Of a stretch of DNA of 64,000 bases, positions 54,052-63,900 are shown piece after piece. The DNA is taken from NCBI RefSeq assembly GCF_015355785.1, contig NZ_JADKYW010000003.1, positions 186,001 through 250,000 of the forward strand, in the 5' to 3' direction. Both the position numbers and the translations under genes were made by a program. The stretch's first letter is position 1; the number at the start of each line of letters is the position of its first letter. The notes beneath the pieces are model-generated. The model was not told where the DNA came from, ran no database searches, and was given only the letters and a program-made list of their open reading frames with translations. This stretch comes from Arthrobacter gandavensis (GTDB lineage Bacteria; Actinomycetota; Actinomycetes; Actinomycetales; Micrococcaceae).

Positions 54052-54641
54052 GAGGTTGCGATCCGCGCGTAGTCCGCGATCAGAAGAGCTGCCGTCTCGG
54101 CGTCGATGCTCGGATGACGGGCAATGATCCGGTAACCGTAGGCGTCCTCGAGCGCCACCAGGTTGCGGGCAACAGTGAGCGGGTCCTGCGTCAGGGCGAA
54201 CATGCCGCGCGCGGCCCCCTGCTCCAGCACCACCAGGTACATGCCCACCTGCCGCTCGTAGAGCGAGGTCAGCAGGGTCGCGGTCACCGGGTTGTTGCCT
54301 GCCGAACCGCCCAGGGCACAGAGCATGGCGACCTGCGCATCATCGGATCCGGAAGGCAGACCCGAGCGGATCAGTGCCAGCAGCCGGACGGCGGGATCGT
54401 CCGGCAGCGAGGCGAGCATCTGTACCCGCTGTTCGTAGAAGCGTTCCATCGCCTCGCGGTTCGCCTCAAGCATCAGGTCATCAATGTTCGGGTAGTAGTA
54501 CAGCACCGCCCCGCTGGTCAGCCCGGCCTCTTCTGCAACCCGGTTCAGCCGGGCACCGTCCGGACCATGCTTGGCCACCGCCCGCTGGGCGGCCGCCACG
54601 ATCTCGCTGCGGCGTGCGGCCTGGTTCTTCGGACGTGCCAT
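54030..54641 (-). CDS. TetR/AcrR-family transcriptional regulator
   Basis: The ATG at 54641 (AGGAAGG six bases upstream) gives 203 residues; the frame is open 21 codons further up without a ribosome site. The N-terminal helix-turn-helix is ARRSEIVAAAQRAV, GARLNRVAEEAGLTSGAVLYYYPNIDDL, and the C-terminal ligand domain begins near EANREAMERFY. It is convergent with the ABC operon and divergent from the glycosyltransferase gene, so it likely controls the latter and perhaps the importer. Confidence 0.92.
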   Translation of the reverse strand: MARPKNQAARRSEIVAAAQRAVAKHGPDGARLNRVAEEAGLTSGAVLYYYPNIDDLMLEANREAMERFYEQRVQMLASLPDDPAVRLLALIRSGLPSGSDDAQVAMLCALGGSAGNNPVTATLLTSLYERQVGMYLVVLEQGAARGMFALTQDPLTVARNLVALEDAYGYRIIARHPSIDAETAALLIADYARIATSHELTVS

Positions 54642-54749
54642 GTAAAACCTTCCTCCAATGGACTGATTTACCACCTTAGGGCACGTCCGCCGCAATAGCC
54701 GCATTTCCTAAAAGTAATTTGCATCACTCACTGATTCCAGGAGGCACCA

Positions 54750-56042
54750 TTGACAAATTCACGCACTTTTCTTTTCATGCCGGAAAGCGCCTACGGCCCC
54801 ACGAACAACTGCATCGGGATTGGCAGCGAACTCCTGAAGCGCGGGCACCGGGTGGTCTTCGCGGCAGAGTCGTCCTGGAAGGGAAAACTGGCGGCGCTGG
54901 GCTTCGAGGAAGCACTCGTGAACTTTGCGCCTCCGGCGGAGGACGACGCCGAGGCTGAAGCCGGCGATTTCTGGAAGGAATACATCAAGGCCATCTCGCC
55001 GGAATTCAGGAAAACAACGCTGGAACAGGCGGAAACGGTTATCCGGCCTATTTGGGAAGGAGCAATTGAAGGCGCCAAATACTGCGAGCCTGAATTGCGG
55101 CAGATAATCACGAACGTAAATCCGGACGTCATCATCGAGGACAACGTGGTGGCTTTCCCCGCCCTGGTAACCGCGGGCAAACCCTTCGTGCGGATCGTCT
55201 CCTGCAACCCGCTGGAGATACCCGGCCCCGGAATCGCTCCGGCCTACTCCGGCCTGGGCCAGGATGACTCCGCCGCATGGGAGGAATACCGCGCCGAATA
55301 TGAGCGAACGCACAAGGACCTCTGGGAGGACTTCAACGCCTGGGTGCAGGACCAGGGCGCACCGGCGCTGCCGCGGCTCGAGTTCATCCACTCCGGGGTA
55401 CACAACATCTACGTCTACCCCGAAGAACTGGACTACACCTCCCGCCGGCCGCTGGAGCCGAACTGGACCCGCGTTGACTCCGCGGTACGGGAAACCGAAT
55501 CCGCCGTCGAGCTTCCCGAGAACTTCCTGGACGGATCCAAGCCGCTGGTTTACTTCAGCCTGGGCTCGCTGGGCGGCGCCGACGTCGAACTCATGCAGCG
55601 CACGGTAGGCATCCTCGGCGCGGCGGACGGCTGCAACTTCATTGTCTCCAAGGGTCCCCGGCATGACGAAATCACCCTGGCGCAGAACATGTGGGGCGCG
55701 GAGTTCCTGCCCCAGACCCGCATCATTCCGCTGGTGGACCTGGTCATCACGCACGGCGGCAACAACACCACCACCGAAGCCCTGCACTTCGGTAAGCCGA
55801 TGATCCTGCTGCCGCTGTTCTGGGACCAGTACGACAACGCCCAGCGCGTCCATGAATCCGGCTACGGCCGCCGCCTGGACACCTACACCTGCACCCCGGA
55901 AGAACTGCTTGGCTCGATCGCCGATCTGCTAGGCGACGCGGACCTGCAGGCCCGCTGCCGCGCCGCCGGGGAACGCATCCGGGCTGCCGGCGGCCTGTCC
56001 GCCGCAGCCACCGCCCTCGAGCAGGTTGCCGCCGCTAACTAA
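54750..56042 (+). CDS. UGT-type (GT1) glycosyltransferase
   Basis: A 430-residue protein. The start is TTG at 54750, fixed by a perfect AGGAGG five bases upstream (54739-54744). The N-terminal acceptor domain begins [33 protein letters not shown]. The C-terminal donor domain has [10 protein letters not shown] and [34 protein letters not shown], the UGT/macrolide transferase signature. It presumably adds a sugar to a small molecule; donor and acceptor are unknown. It is placed between a TetR gene and amine-degrading enzymes, so it might inactivate an amine or antibiotic. Confidence 0.88.
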   Translation: MTNSRTFLFMPESAYGPTNNCIGIGSELLKRGHRVVFAAESSWKGKLAALGFEEALVNFAPPAEDDAEAEAGDFWKEYIKAISPEFRKTTLEQAETVIRPIWEGAIEGAKYCEPELRQIITNVNPDVIIEDNVVAFPALVTAGKPFVRIVSCNPLEIPGPGIAPAYSGLGQDDSAAWEEYRAEYERTHKDLWEDFNAWVQDQGAPALPRLEFIHSGVHNIYVYPEELDYTSRRPLEPNWTRVDSAVRETESAVELPENFLDGSKPLVYFSLGSLGGADVELMQRTVGILGAADGCNFIVSKGPRHDEITLAQNMWGAEFLPQTRIIPLVDLVITHGGNNTTTEALHFGKPMILLPLFWDQYDNAQRVHESGYGRRLDTYTCTPEELLGSIADLLGDADLQARCRAAGERIRAAGGLSAAATALEQVAAAN

Positions 56043-56097
56043 CTCCCGCTCCACCTGCACAGCATCTCCACGTCACCACCACTGCAAGGAAACACCC

Positions 56098-57555
56098 ATG
56101 GCATCCGGAACTTTCATCTCCAACGGCTACTGCGCTTCACACGGCGAAGTACAGGAGCTCATCAATCCCGCCACCGGCGAGGTCTCGGGCACGCTCACCG
56201 CCTCCGCGGTGGGCGACGTCGACTCCGCCGTCGCTGCCGCCCGCGGGGCCGCAGCGGGCTGGGCCGCGCAAACCCCGGGCCAGCGTGCCCGCGTGCTGCT
56301 CAAACTGGCCGACGCGCTGGAAGCGGACGGTGAAGCGCTCACGGAACTGGAAGTCACCGAGGGCGGCAAGCCCTGGACCACAGTGCTGGACGGTGAAATC
56401 CCGTTCGGCGCTGACAACCTGCGCTTTTTCGCCGGCGCCGCCCGGTCCGTGGACGGCACCGGAGCCGGCGTGTTCTCCGACGGGTACACCTCCATGATGG
56501 TCCGCCGCCCGGTGGGTGTGGTCGCGGGAATCACGCCATGGAACTTCCCGCTGATCATGGCACTGTGGAAGGCCGGCCCCGCGCTGGCCGCCGGCAACAC
56601 CGTGATCCTCAAGCCCGCCCCGCTCACTCCCGGCTCCACACTGCGCCTGGCCGAGCTGGCTGCCTCCGCTGGCCTGCCCGCAGGCGTGCTTAACGTCGTC
56701 ACCGGCGGAGGGGACATCGGCTCCGCGCTGGCCGGGCACCGCGGCGTGGACATGGTCTCGGTGACCGGATCCACCGCCACGGGCCGCGCCGTCATGCAGG
56801 GCGCGGTCAAGGACGTCAAGCGCGTGCACCTGGAGCTGGGCGGCAAGGCCCCGGCGCTGGTTTTCGCCGACGCCGACGTGGCGCAGATGGCCCGCGCCGT
56901 CGCCCTTGGAGCCACCTACAACACCGGCCAGGACTGCACTGCAGCCACCCGCGTGTACATCCACCGGAGCATCTTCGACGACGCCATCGCCGCCCTGCGC
57001 GCTGAGCTGAAGGGCATCAACATCGGCGATCCGCACGATCCAGCCACACACATCGGACCGCTGATCTCCGCCGCCCACCGGGAGAAGGTGGCAGGGTTTG
57101 TGCAGCGGGCGGTCGACGCCGGCGCCCAGGCACTGGAGGGCGGCTCGCCGCTGGACGGACCCGGCTTCTATTTCCCGCCCACCCTGGTGGTCGGTGCCGG
57201 GCAGTCCTCGGAACTGGTGCAGGGCGAAATCTTCGGCCCCGTGCTGGTGGCCCTGCCCTTCGACACCGAGGAGGACGCCGTCGTTCTCGCCAACGACAGC
57301 GCCTACGGCCTGGCGTCCTCGGTCTGGACCGCCGACGTCGGGCGTGCGATCCGTGTCAGCCACCAGCTTGAGGTGGGCGTCACCTGGATCAACGACCACC
57401 TGCCGCTGGCCTCGGAGGCACCGCACGGCGGCGTGAAGGGCTCCGGCTTCGGCAAGGACATGAGCATCGAGCCGCTGTTGGACTACTCCGTGACCCGCCA
57501 CCTGATGATCCGCCACGCGGTCCCGCCGGAAACCACGGGCTACCGCCCGGCCTAG
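56098..57555 (+). CDS. Aldehyde dehydrogenase, aminobutyraldehyde-dehydrogenase-like
   Basis: The ATG at 56098 has AAGGA seven bases upstream; 485 residues, a normal length. Catalytic Cys280 is in [14 protein letters not shown] and the general base Glu246 in [13 protein letters not shown]. The GQDCTA pattern is typical of gamma-aminobutyraldehyde dehydrogenases (PatD/YdcW group). NAD-binding [19 protein letters not shown] is present. With the amine oxidase downstream it would turn an amine into an acid through the aldehyde. Its stop codon TAG lies inside the IS481 target duplication, and the gene is intact. Confidence 0.93.
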   Translation: MASGTFISNGYCASHGEVQELINPATGEVSGTLTASAVGDVDSAVAAARGAAAGWAAQTPGQRARVLLKLADALEADGEALTELEVTEGGKPWTTVLDGEIPFGADNLRFFAGAARSVDGTGAGVFSDGYTSMMVRRPVGVVAGITPWNFPLIMALWKAGPALAAGNTVILKPAPLTPGSTLRLAELAASAGLPAGVLNVVTGGGDIGSALAGHRGVDMVSVTGSTATGRAVMQGAVKDVKRVHLELGGKAPALVFADADVAQMARAVALGATYNTGQDCTAATRVYIHRSIFDDAIAALRAELKGINIGDPHDPATHIGPLISAAHREKVAGFVQRAVDAGAQALEGGSPLDGPGFYFPPTLVVGAGQSSELVQGEIFGPVLVALPFDTEEDAVVLANDSAYGLASSVWTADVGRAIRVSHQLEVGVTWINDHLPLASEAPHGGVKGSGFGKDMSIEPLLDYSVTRHLMIRHAVPPETTGYRPA

Positions 57556-57556
57556 T

Positions 57557-58628
57557 TGTACTGAGACAGCACGTTAGTTACACCTGGTGATGGGTGCTTT
57601 GCCTCCGAGGCTGCCGTGTGGGCGTTGGTGGTTGTAGAAGTCTAGCCACGGTTGCAGGGCATCGGTGCGGGCTTGGTTGGAGTCGAAGACCTGCCGGTAG
57701 GCCCAGCCTTCCTGCAGGGTCCGGTTGAAGCGTTCGGCTTTGCCGTTCTGCCAAGGATGGCGGGGCTTGATCAGGATGTGCTTGGCACCCAACGTGGACA
57801 GCACCGCCTGGAAGTCATTGGAGAGCCGGTAAGCGAACGCGTTATCCGTCATGACTCGTTTCACCGGCGCTCCGTGCGCGGCCATGAACGCGGCAGCCCG
57901 CTGCAGGAACCCGGCGCAGGTCGGACCCTTCTCATCGGGGTGGACTTCCACGAACGCGAGCCTTGAGTGATCGTCCACGGCGACGTGGACGTAGTCGAAA
58001 CCGACTCTCGTGTGGCCGGTGCTGTGGTTGCGAGCGGACTGATTCGGGTCTGCCCGCCAGCCGCCCCCGTCCGGGATCCGGCCGAGTTTCTTCACATCGA
58101 TATGGACCATGTCCCCGGGAGCGTCGCGTTCATACCGGCGCTCCGTTGCCCGGGCGGCACGGATGCGGATACCGGTCAGCGGATCCAGCTCCCAGAGCTT
58201 GGGGACACCGGAACGAAGAAGGATCCGGGACACCGTGCGGACGCCTACCCCGGTGCGGGATGCGATATCGGCCGGCCCGGTGCGGTGCTCGGTACGGGTT
58301 GTTAGGACCTCGGCGGTTTTCTCCGGGCTGGTCGCGTGCGGGCACGTTTTGGGCTTCGAAGAACGGTCTTCCAAACCGGGCGGGCCTTCTTCCCGGTACC
58401 GGTTGACCCACCGGTAAGCGGTGGGCCGGGAGATACCCATTTCCTTCGCGACATGGGCTACCGGCCGCCCGGAAGCGACGCGCTGGACCAGGATCATTCT
58501 TCCGGCCGGAGCCAGACGGGCATTACCGTGGGACATGAAGACCTCTTGGGTTCGGCTGTGTGTGGTAACCACCAAACCTAAGAGGTCTTCACCCTATTCA
58601 CGTGTAACTAACGTGGTGTCTCAGTACA
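57557..58628 (-). mobile_element. Complete IS481-family insertion sequence
   Basis: A 1072-bp element. The 27-bp terminal inverted repeats (57557-57583 and 58602-58628) match at 26 positions; both start TGTACTGAGACA from outside. CCTAGT is duplicated on both sides (57551-57556 and 58629-58634). CTAG-centred 6-bp targets are known for IS481. One intact transposase gene fills the element, with its stop inside the left repeat. High identity of the ends and target duplication indicate a recent insertion. Confidence 0.96.
57574..58536 (-). CDS. IS481-family transposase
   Basis: The ATG at 58536 has AAGAGG just upstream (320 residues); a GTG 13 codons earlier is less likely. The N-terminal helix-turn-helix is HVAKEMGISRPTAYRWVNRYREEG. 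The DDE catalytic core begins GDMVHIDVKKLGRIPDGGG, with the second Asp in KRVMTDNAFAY and the Glu in HPWQNGKAERFNRTLQEGW. The end, DFYNHQRPHGSLGGKAP, is standard for the family. No frameshift is seen, so the element may be active. Confidence 0.96.
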   Translation of the reverse strand: MSHGNARLAPAGRMILVQRVASGRPVAHVAKEMGISRPTAYRWVNRYREEGPPGLEDRSSKPKTCPHATSPEKTAEVLTTRTEHRTGPADIASRTGVGVRTVSRILLRSGVPKLWELDPLTGIRIRAARATERRYERDAPGDMVHIDVKKLGRIPDGGGWRADPNQSARNHSTGHTRVGFDYVHVAVDDHSRLAFVEVHPDEKGPTCAGFLQRAAAFMAAHGAPVKRVMTDNAFAYRLSNDFQAVLSTLGAKHILIKPRHPWQNGKAERFNRTLQEGWAYRQVFDSNQARTDALQPWLDFYNHQRPHGSLGGKAPITRCN

Positions 58629-58684
58629 CCTAGTCCGCCCCCCAGCATCCCCCTGCGAACCACACCCGATCGAAAGCAGATACC

Positions 58685-60118
58685 GTGCCAAGCACCACCC
58701 CCACCGTCTACGACCTGGCCGAGCAGCGCATCCCGGCCGCCACCGTCACCGCCGCCCTTTCCACCGCTGTGCCCGCCCCGTACTGGCTGGACCGCACTGA
58801 ACGCCCGGCTCCCCTGCCGCCGCTTGATGCCACTCTCACGGCCGACCTCGCCGTAGTGGGCGGCGGATACACCGGGCTGTGGACGGCGCTGCTGGCCAAG
58901 GAGCGTAGCCCTTCCGCCGGGGTGGTGCTGCTGGAGGGGCAGGAAGTGGGCTGGGCGGCGTCGGGCCGCAACGGCGGTTTCGTCTCCGCCAGCCTGACCC
59001 ACGGCTACAGCAACGGAGTCAAGCACCTGCCCAAGGAGGTGGACCTGCTCCAGGAAATGGGCGACGAAAACCTGGCCGAATTCGCCCGAACCATCGAACG
59101 CTACGGGATCGACTGCGGCTTCGAGTGGACCGGCACCCTGGCGCTGGCCACCGAACCGCACCAGGTGGAATGGCTGCGCGAGGAAGCCGGCCATGACGGC
59201 ATCGAGTTCTTCGACCGGGACAAGGTCCAGGCCGAGGTGAAGTCCCCGCTGTACCTGGCCGGCGCGTGGAACAAGAAGGGCAGCGCCCTGGTGGATCCGG
59301 CGCGGCTGGCGTGGGGCCTGAGGCGTGCCTGCCTGGAGCTGGGCGTGCAGATCTTCGAACACTCCCCCGTGCGGTCGCTGGCCAAGGCGGGCCGAGGCGT
59401 CGAGCTGAAGACCGACGGCGGGACCGTCTCCGCGGCGAAGGTGGCGCTTGCCACGAACGCCTTCCCCTCGCTGCTGCGCCGGGCGCGGCTGCACACCATG
59501 CCGGTGTACGACTACGCGCTGATGACCGAGCCGCTCACCGGGGCGCAGCTCGAATCGATCGGCTGGTCGCGGCGCCAGGGTCTCGACGACGTCGCAAACC
59601 GGTTCCACTACTACCGGCTCACCGAGGACAACCGGATACTCTTTGGCGGCTATGACGCGCCGTACCACTACGGACGCAGCATGAAGCCGGAGTACGACCA
59701 GAGCGAGGAGTCCTTCCGACGCCTGGCCGCGCACTTCCTGGCCACGTTCCCCCAGCTTGAGGGCATTTCCTTCACGCATAAATGGGGCGGCGCGATCGAT
59801 ACCTGCAGCCGGTTCTTCTCCTTCTTCATGAAGGCTTACGGCGGACGGGTGGCCTACGCCGCAGGGTTCACCGGGCTCGGCGTGGGCGCGAGCCGGTTTG
59901 CCGCCAATGTGCTGCTGGATCTGCTCTCCGGTTCACCCACGCGGCGGACTTCGCTGGAGTTGGTCCGCAAGCTGCCGCTGCCCTTCCCGCCGGAGCCTGT
60001 TGCCTGGCTGGGCGTGAAGATCACCACCGCCGCCATGGTCCGTTCCGACCGCCGGCAGGGCAAGCGCGGTCCGTGGCTGAAACTCATGGACGCCGTGGGC
60101 ATGGGGTTCGACTCCTAG
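58685..60118 (+). CDS. FAD-dependent amine oxidase, gamma-glutamylputrescine oxidase-like
   Basis: A 477-residue DAO-family flavoprotein with a GTG start and no strong ribosome site. The FAD loop is DLAVVGGGYTGLWTALLAKE (from ~57), then EVGWAASGRNGGFVSASLTHGYSNG, and near the end RVAYAAGFTGLGVGASRFAANVLLDLL. The PuuB-like layout suggests oxidation of a primary or secondary amine to an aldehyde, which the upstream dehydrogenase would take on. Before the IS481 insertion the two genes were about 130 bp apart, probably one transcript. The IS now lies between them in the opposite orientation. Confidence 0.88.
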   Translation: MPSTTPTVYDLAEQRIPAATVTAALSTAVPAPYWLDRTERPAPLPPLDATLTADLAVVGGGYTGLWTALLAKERSPSAGVVLLEGQEVGWAASGRNGGFVSASLTHGYSNGVKHLPKEVDLLQEMGDENLAEFARTIERYGIDCGFEWTGTLALATEPHQVEWLREEAGHDGIEFFDRDKVQAEVKSPLYLAGAWNKKGSALVDPARLAWGLRRACLELGVQIFEHSPVRSLAKAGRGVELKTDGGTVSAAKVALATNAFPSLLRRARLHTMPVYDYALMTEPLTGAQLESIGWSRRQGLDDVANRFHYYRLTEDNRILFGGYDAPYHYGRSMKPEYDQSEESFRRLAAHFLATFPQLEGISFTHKWGGAIDTCSRFFSFFMKAYGGRVAYAAGFTGLGVGASRFAANVLLDLLSGSPTRRTSLELVRKLPLPFPPEPVAWLGVKITTAAMVRSDRRQGKRGPWLKLMDAVGMGFDS

Positions 60119-60184
60119 CTCCTGCCGGCGTCCCCATGGGGTCTCCCTAGCCGGTGGCCCGCTGGGCTGCCGGTACTCCAAGCC

Positions 60185-60234
60185 GCGTGCCTCCTTCGGC
60201 CCGATTCCCCCTCCCGAAGGAGGCACGCTTTTTT
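60185..60234 (+). terminator. Rho-independent terminator after the amine oxidase gene
   Basis: A perfect 14-bp stem (GCGTGCCTCCTTCG and its complement), a 16-base loop and TTTTTT. It starts 67 bases after the stop. Confidence 0.92.
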
Positions 60235-60325
60235 GGCTCCGTTCCGGCTGGCCGGGGCTGGCTGCGGGGCCAGAGCCGGATCGGCGCTGAGGCGTACGGC
60301 CCGGTCCCGAGACAGCCATGGCCCA

Positions 60326-60508
60326 TCCTGTGTCGCAATAACGTCCCTTCGGGGCCTCACTCGGAATCCTCTGATGCAATAACGCCGTATTCCAGCCTGC
60401 AGAGGGCCCGTATTGCATCACAAGACGAACGGGAACCGCGCCAAACGGCCGTATTGCAACACAGGATGAGCAGGCGTTTGGGCGAAGGGACGGTGTTGCG
60501 ACACACGA
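60326..60508. repeat. Palindromic repeat array C (two forward, three inverted copies)
   Basis: Forward copies are TCCTGTGTCGCAATAACG (60326-60343) and TCCTCTGATGCAATAACG (60367-60384). Inverted copies are CGTATTGCATCACAAGA (60409-60425), CGTATTGCAACACAGGA (60450-60466) and CGGTGTTGCGACACACGA (60491-60508). It is in the 832-bp spacer between the convergent amine oxidase and mfd genes. Copies recur about every 41 bp throughout. The bases 60235-60320 and 60510-60637 hold nothing I can identify. Confidence 0.85.
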
Positions 60509-60637
60509 CGAACCAACTGGGCCAAACGGAATGCACTGCACGGGACGCCTGCTCGGCCTATTCCGCCACGTCCCCGCCCGCGCTCCGTATTCCGCCACGG
60601 CATCCAGCCAGCAGCCCTTCTCAATTCACCCGGCCAG

Positions 60638-60905
60638 TCAGCCCCGCGCCAACACCAACCACCCACGCGCTGGGGCGTAAGGCAGCTCCCGGACTTCCAC
60701 CCCGGTGAACCCGGCCTCCGCGAGGGTGGACCCCAGCTGCGGCTGGGTGCGGAACCGCAGGGTGCTGGTGGACTCCACCCGTTCACATCGAGCACCGCCT
60801 TTACCCCGCCGTCGGATGCCAGGCGCAGGTACGTGTCCAGGTCGCTGCGACTGCCCTCAATGGCGTCGTAAACGCGGGCCGGCCTGGGGGGGAGAAGATC
60901 GCGTC
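60638..60905 (-). pseudogene. Remnant of a SAM-dependent methyltransferase gene
   Basis: Read on the minus strand, an N-terminal fragment (RVYDAIEGSRSDLDTYLRLA, then a VLDV strand just before where GCGTG should be) breaks off and continues in another frame as RVESTSTLRFRTQPQLGSTL, AEAGFTGVEVREL and a stop at 60638. These are the beginning of the SAM domain and the tail of a typical class I methyltransferase. The ~150 residues between them, including the SAM-binding loop, are missing. There is no start codon or ribosome site. It is a decayed gene with an internal deletion and frameshift. Confidence 0.7.
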
Positions 60906-60949
60906 CGGCAAGCCCCGACTCTACAAGCGCGAAGCCCCGGACGCCGCAC

Positions 60950-63900
60950 CTACTCCTTGAAAATCGCGTCCAGCACCTGGTGCGCCCACTGCAGCATCTC
61001 GGCGTCCTGCAGGTCCCGGCCGCCGATCTTCGCGGTCTTGGGCTTCGGAATCAGGATTGCGTTCAGCGCCGGCTTCACCTGCGAACCGGGGTACATCCGC
61101 TGCAGGCGCATGGTCCGGGATTCGGGCAGGTCGCCGGGTGAGAACTTGATGAAGTTGCCCTGCAGCGCCACATCGGTCAGGCCGGCGGCGCGGGCATCGA
61201 CCCGGAACCGGGCGACGTCGATCAGGTTCTTCACTTCCTGTGGCGGTTCGCCGTAGCGGTCCACCAGTTCGGCGAGGACTTCGTCGATCGCCTCGTTCGT
61301 CAGCGCGGATGCCAGTTTGCGGTAGGCCTCCAGCCGCAGCCGCTCTCCCGGCACGTAGTCGTGTGGGAGGTGCGCGTTGACGGGCAGCTCGATCTTCATC
61401 TCGGCTGCCTTCTCCTCGGCCTCGCCGCGGAAGTCCGCCACTGCCTCGCCGACCAGCCGGATGTACAGGTCGAAGCCGACGCCTGCGATGTGCCCGGACT
61501 GTTCACCGCCCAGCAGGTTGCCGGCGCCGCGGATCTCAAGGTCCTTCATGGCCAGCTGCATGCCGGCACCGAGTTCGTTGTGCGCGGCGACGGCCTTCAG
61601 CCGCTCCAGCGCCGTCTCGCCCAGCGGTTTCTCCGACGGGTAGAGGAAGTACGCGTAGGCACGTTCCCGGCCGCGGCCCACGCGTCCTCGCAGCTGGTGC
61701 AGCTGGGACAGACCAAAGTGGTCCGCCCGGTCCACAATTAGGGTGTTGGCGTTGGAGATGTCCAGGCCGGTTTCAATGATGGTGGTGCACACCAGCACGT
61801 CGAACCGCTTCTCCCAGAAGTCCACGATGATCTGCTCAAGCTTCGCCTCGCTCATCTGGCCGTGCGCGACGGCGATGCGCGCCTCCGGGACCAGCTCCTG
61901 CAGGTGCGCGGCCGTCTTGTCGATCGAGGAAACCCGGTTGTGCACAAAGAAGACCTGGCCCTCGCGCATCAGCTCGCGGCGGATCGCCGCCGATGCCTGC
62001 TTGTCCGTGTACGGGCCTACGTAGGTCAGCACCGGGTGGCGCTCTTCCGGCGGGGTGGCCAGCGTGGAGGTCTCCCGGATTCCGGTCAGCGACATTTCAA
62101 GGGTTCGCGGAATCGGCGTGGCACTCATGGCCAGCACGTCCACGTTGGTGCGCAGTTTCTTCAGCGCTTCCTTGTGTTCGACGCCGAAGCGCTGCTCCTC
62201 ATCGACGATGACCAGGCCGAGGTCCTTGAACTGGACCTCCTGCGAGAGCAGCCGGTGCGTGCCGATGATGACGTCAACCGATCCGTTCCGCACCCCCTCG
62301 ATGACTTCCTTGGCCTGCTTGGCGGTCTGGAAGCGGGAGAGCGTAGCCACGCGGACCGGGAAACCGGAGAACCGTTCGGAGAAGGTTTCAAGGTGCTGCT
62401 GGGCGAGCAGTGTCGTCGGCACCAGGACAGCCACCTGCTTGCCGTCCTGTACGGCTTTGAATGCAGCGCGCACGGCAATCTCGGTCTTGCCGTAGCCGAC
62501 GTCCCCGGAGACCAGCCGGTCCATGGGAATCTCCCGCTCCATGTCCGCCTTGACCTCGTTGATGGTGGTCAGCTGGTCCGGCGTCTCCACATACGGGAAC
62601 GCTTCCTCCAGCTCACGCTGCCACGGGGTGTCCTGCCCGAAGGCGTGGCCCTTGGACGCCATGCGCGCGGAGTACAGCCGGATCAGTTCCCCGGCGATTT
62701 CCTTGACGGCCTTGCGGGCCCGGGATTTGGTCTTGGCCCAGTCGGAGCCGCCCATCTTGGACAGCACCGGCGTTTCCCCGCCCACGTAGCGGGTGATCTG
62801 GTCCAGCTGGTCGGTGGGCACGAACAGCCGGTCCCCCGGCGCTCCGCGCTTGGACGGCGCGTACTCCAGCACGAGGTATTCGCGGACCGTCTTGTTCACC
62901 CCGGCGCCGGTGGCACGCTGCAGCAGTTCAACGAACCGTCCCACGCCGTGCTGTTCGTGCACCACGTAGTCGCCTTCCTGCAGCTGCAGGGGGTCGACGG
63001 CGTTGCGCCGGCGGGAGGGCATCTTGCGCATGTCCCGGGTGGAGTAGGCGCTGGCCCGGCCCAGCAGGTCCGCCTCGGTCAGCAGGCCCATCTTCAGGTT
63101 GTCGAAAACGAACCCGCGCCCGGCGCTGGCCGTGGTGATCTCGATGATGCCCGGCTGCGGTTCAGAGTCCAGGGACTCCATCCGCGTGGCGGGAATGTCA
63201 TTGTCGTGGAACAGCTCGGCCAGCCGGGACGCCGGCCCGGGACCCTCGGTGACGACGACGAGGCGCCACTGGTCCTTGATCCGGGAGCCGATGAAGTCCA
63301 TCATCTCCGCGACGTCGCCCTTGTAGCCGCGGGGTTCCCGGGCGTTGATGGTCAGGGTGTCGATATCCAGGACGGTCTCGTCGTCCGGGTTGAAGGACGT
63401 GATGGCCCACCACGCGACGTCATTGGCCACGGCTGCGGAGCGGGTGTCCGTCAGGGAGCGGAAGCTGGCGGCTTCCAGGTCCGCACTGAGTCCTGCGGAG
63501 AGGTCAACGGGCGCCGCACCGCCGTCGGACGCGGTGGCCCAGGCTGCGGCGAGGAATTCCTCGTTGGTGGACTCGAGGTCGTGGGCGCGGGCGCGGACCT
63601 TCTCCGGTTCGATGACCACGGAGATGGACCCGGCCGGGAGCTGGCTCATCAGCGGCACCATTTCATCCACCAGCACCGGGGCCAGGGATTCCATGCCTTC
63701 AACGGCGATGCCGCCGGCGATCTTTTCCAGCATGTCTGCGGCGGCCGGCATCTGCGGCTGCAGTTTCGCGGCCCGGCTCATGACGTCCGGGGTGATCAGC
63801 AGTTCGCGGCACGGCGGAGCGTAGAGTTCCTTCGGGTGGATGACGTGCTCGCCGGTGAGGGTGCGCTGGTCGGCGACGGCGAACCAGCGCATTGAGTCCA

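Noticed and set aside
60326-60508. CRISPR array
   Set aside because: Copies are diverged and in both orientations, with no direct-repeat/spacer pattern and no cas genes.
61862-63895. 677-codon open frame on the plus strand
   Set aside because: Antisense to mfd, with His/Gly/Gln-rich shadow composition and no recognisable domain.
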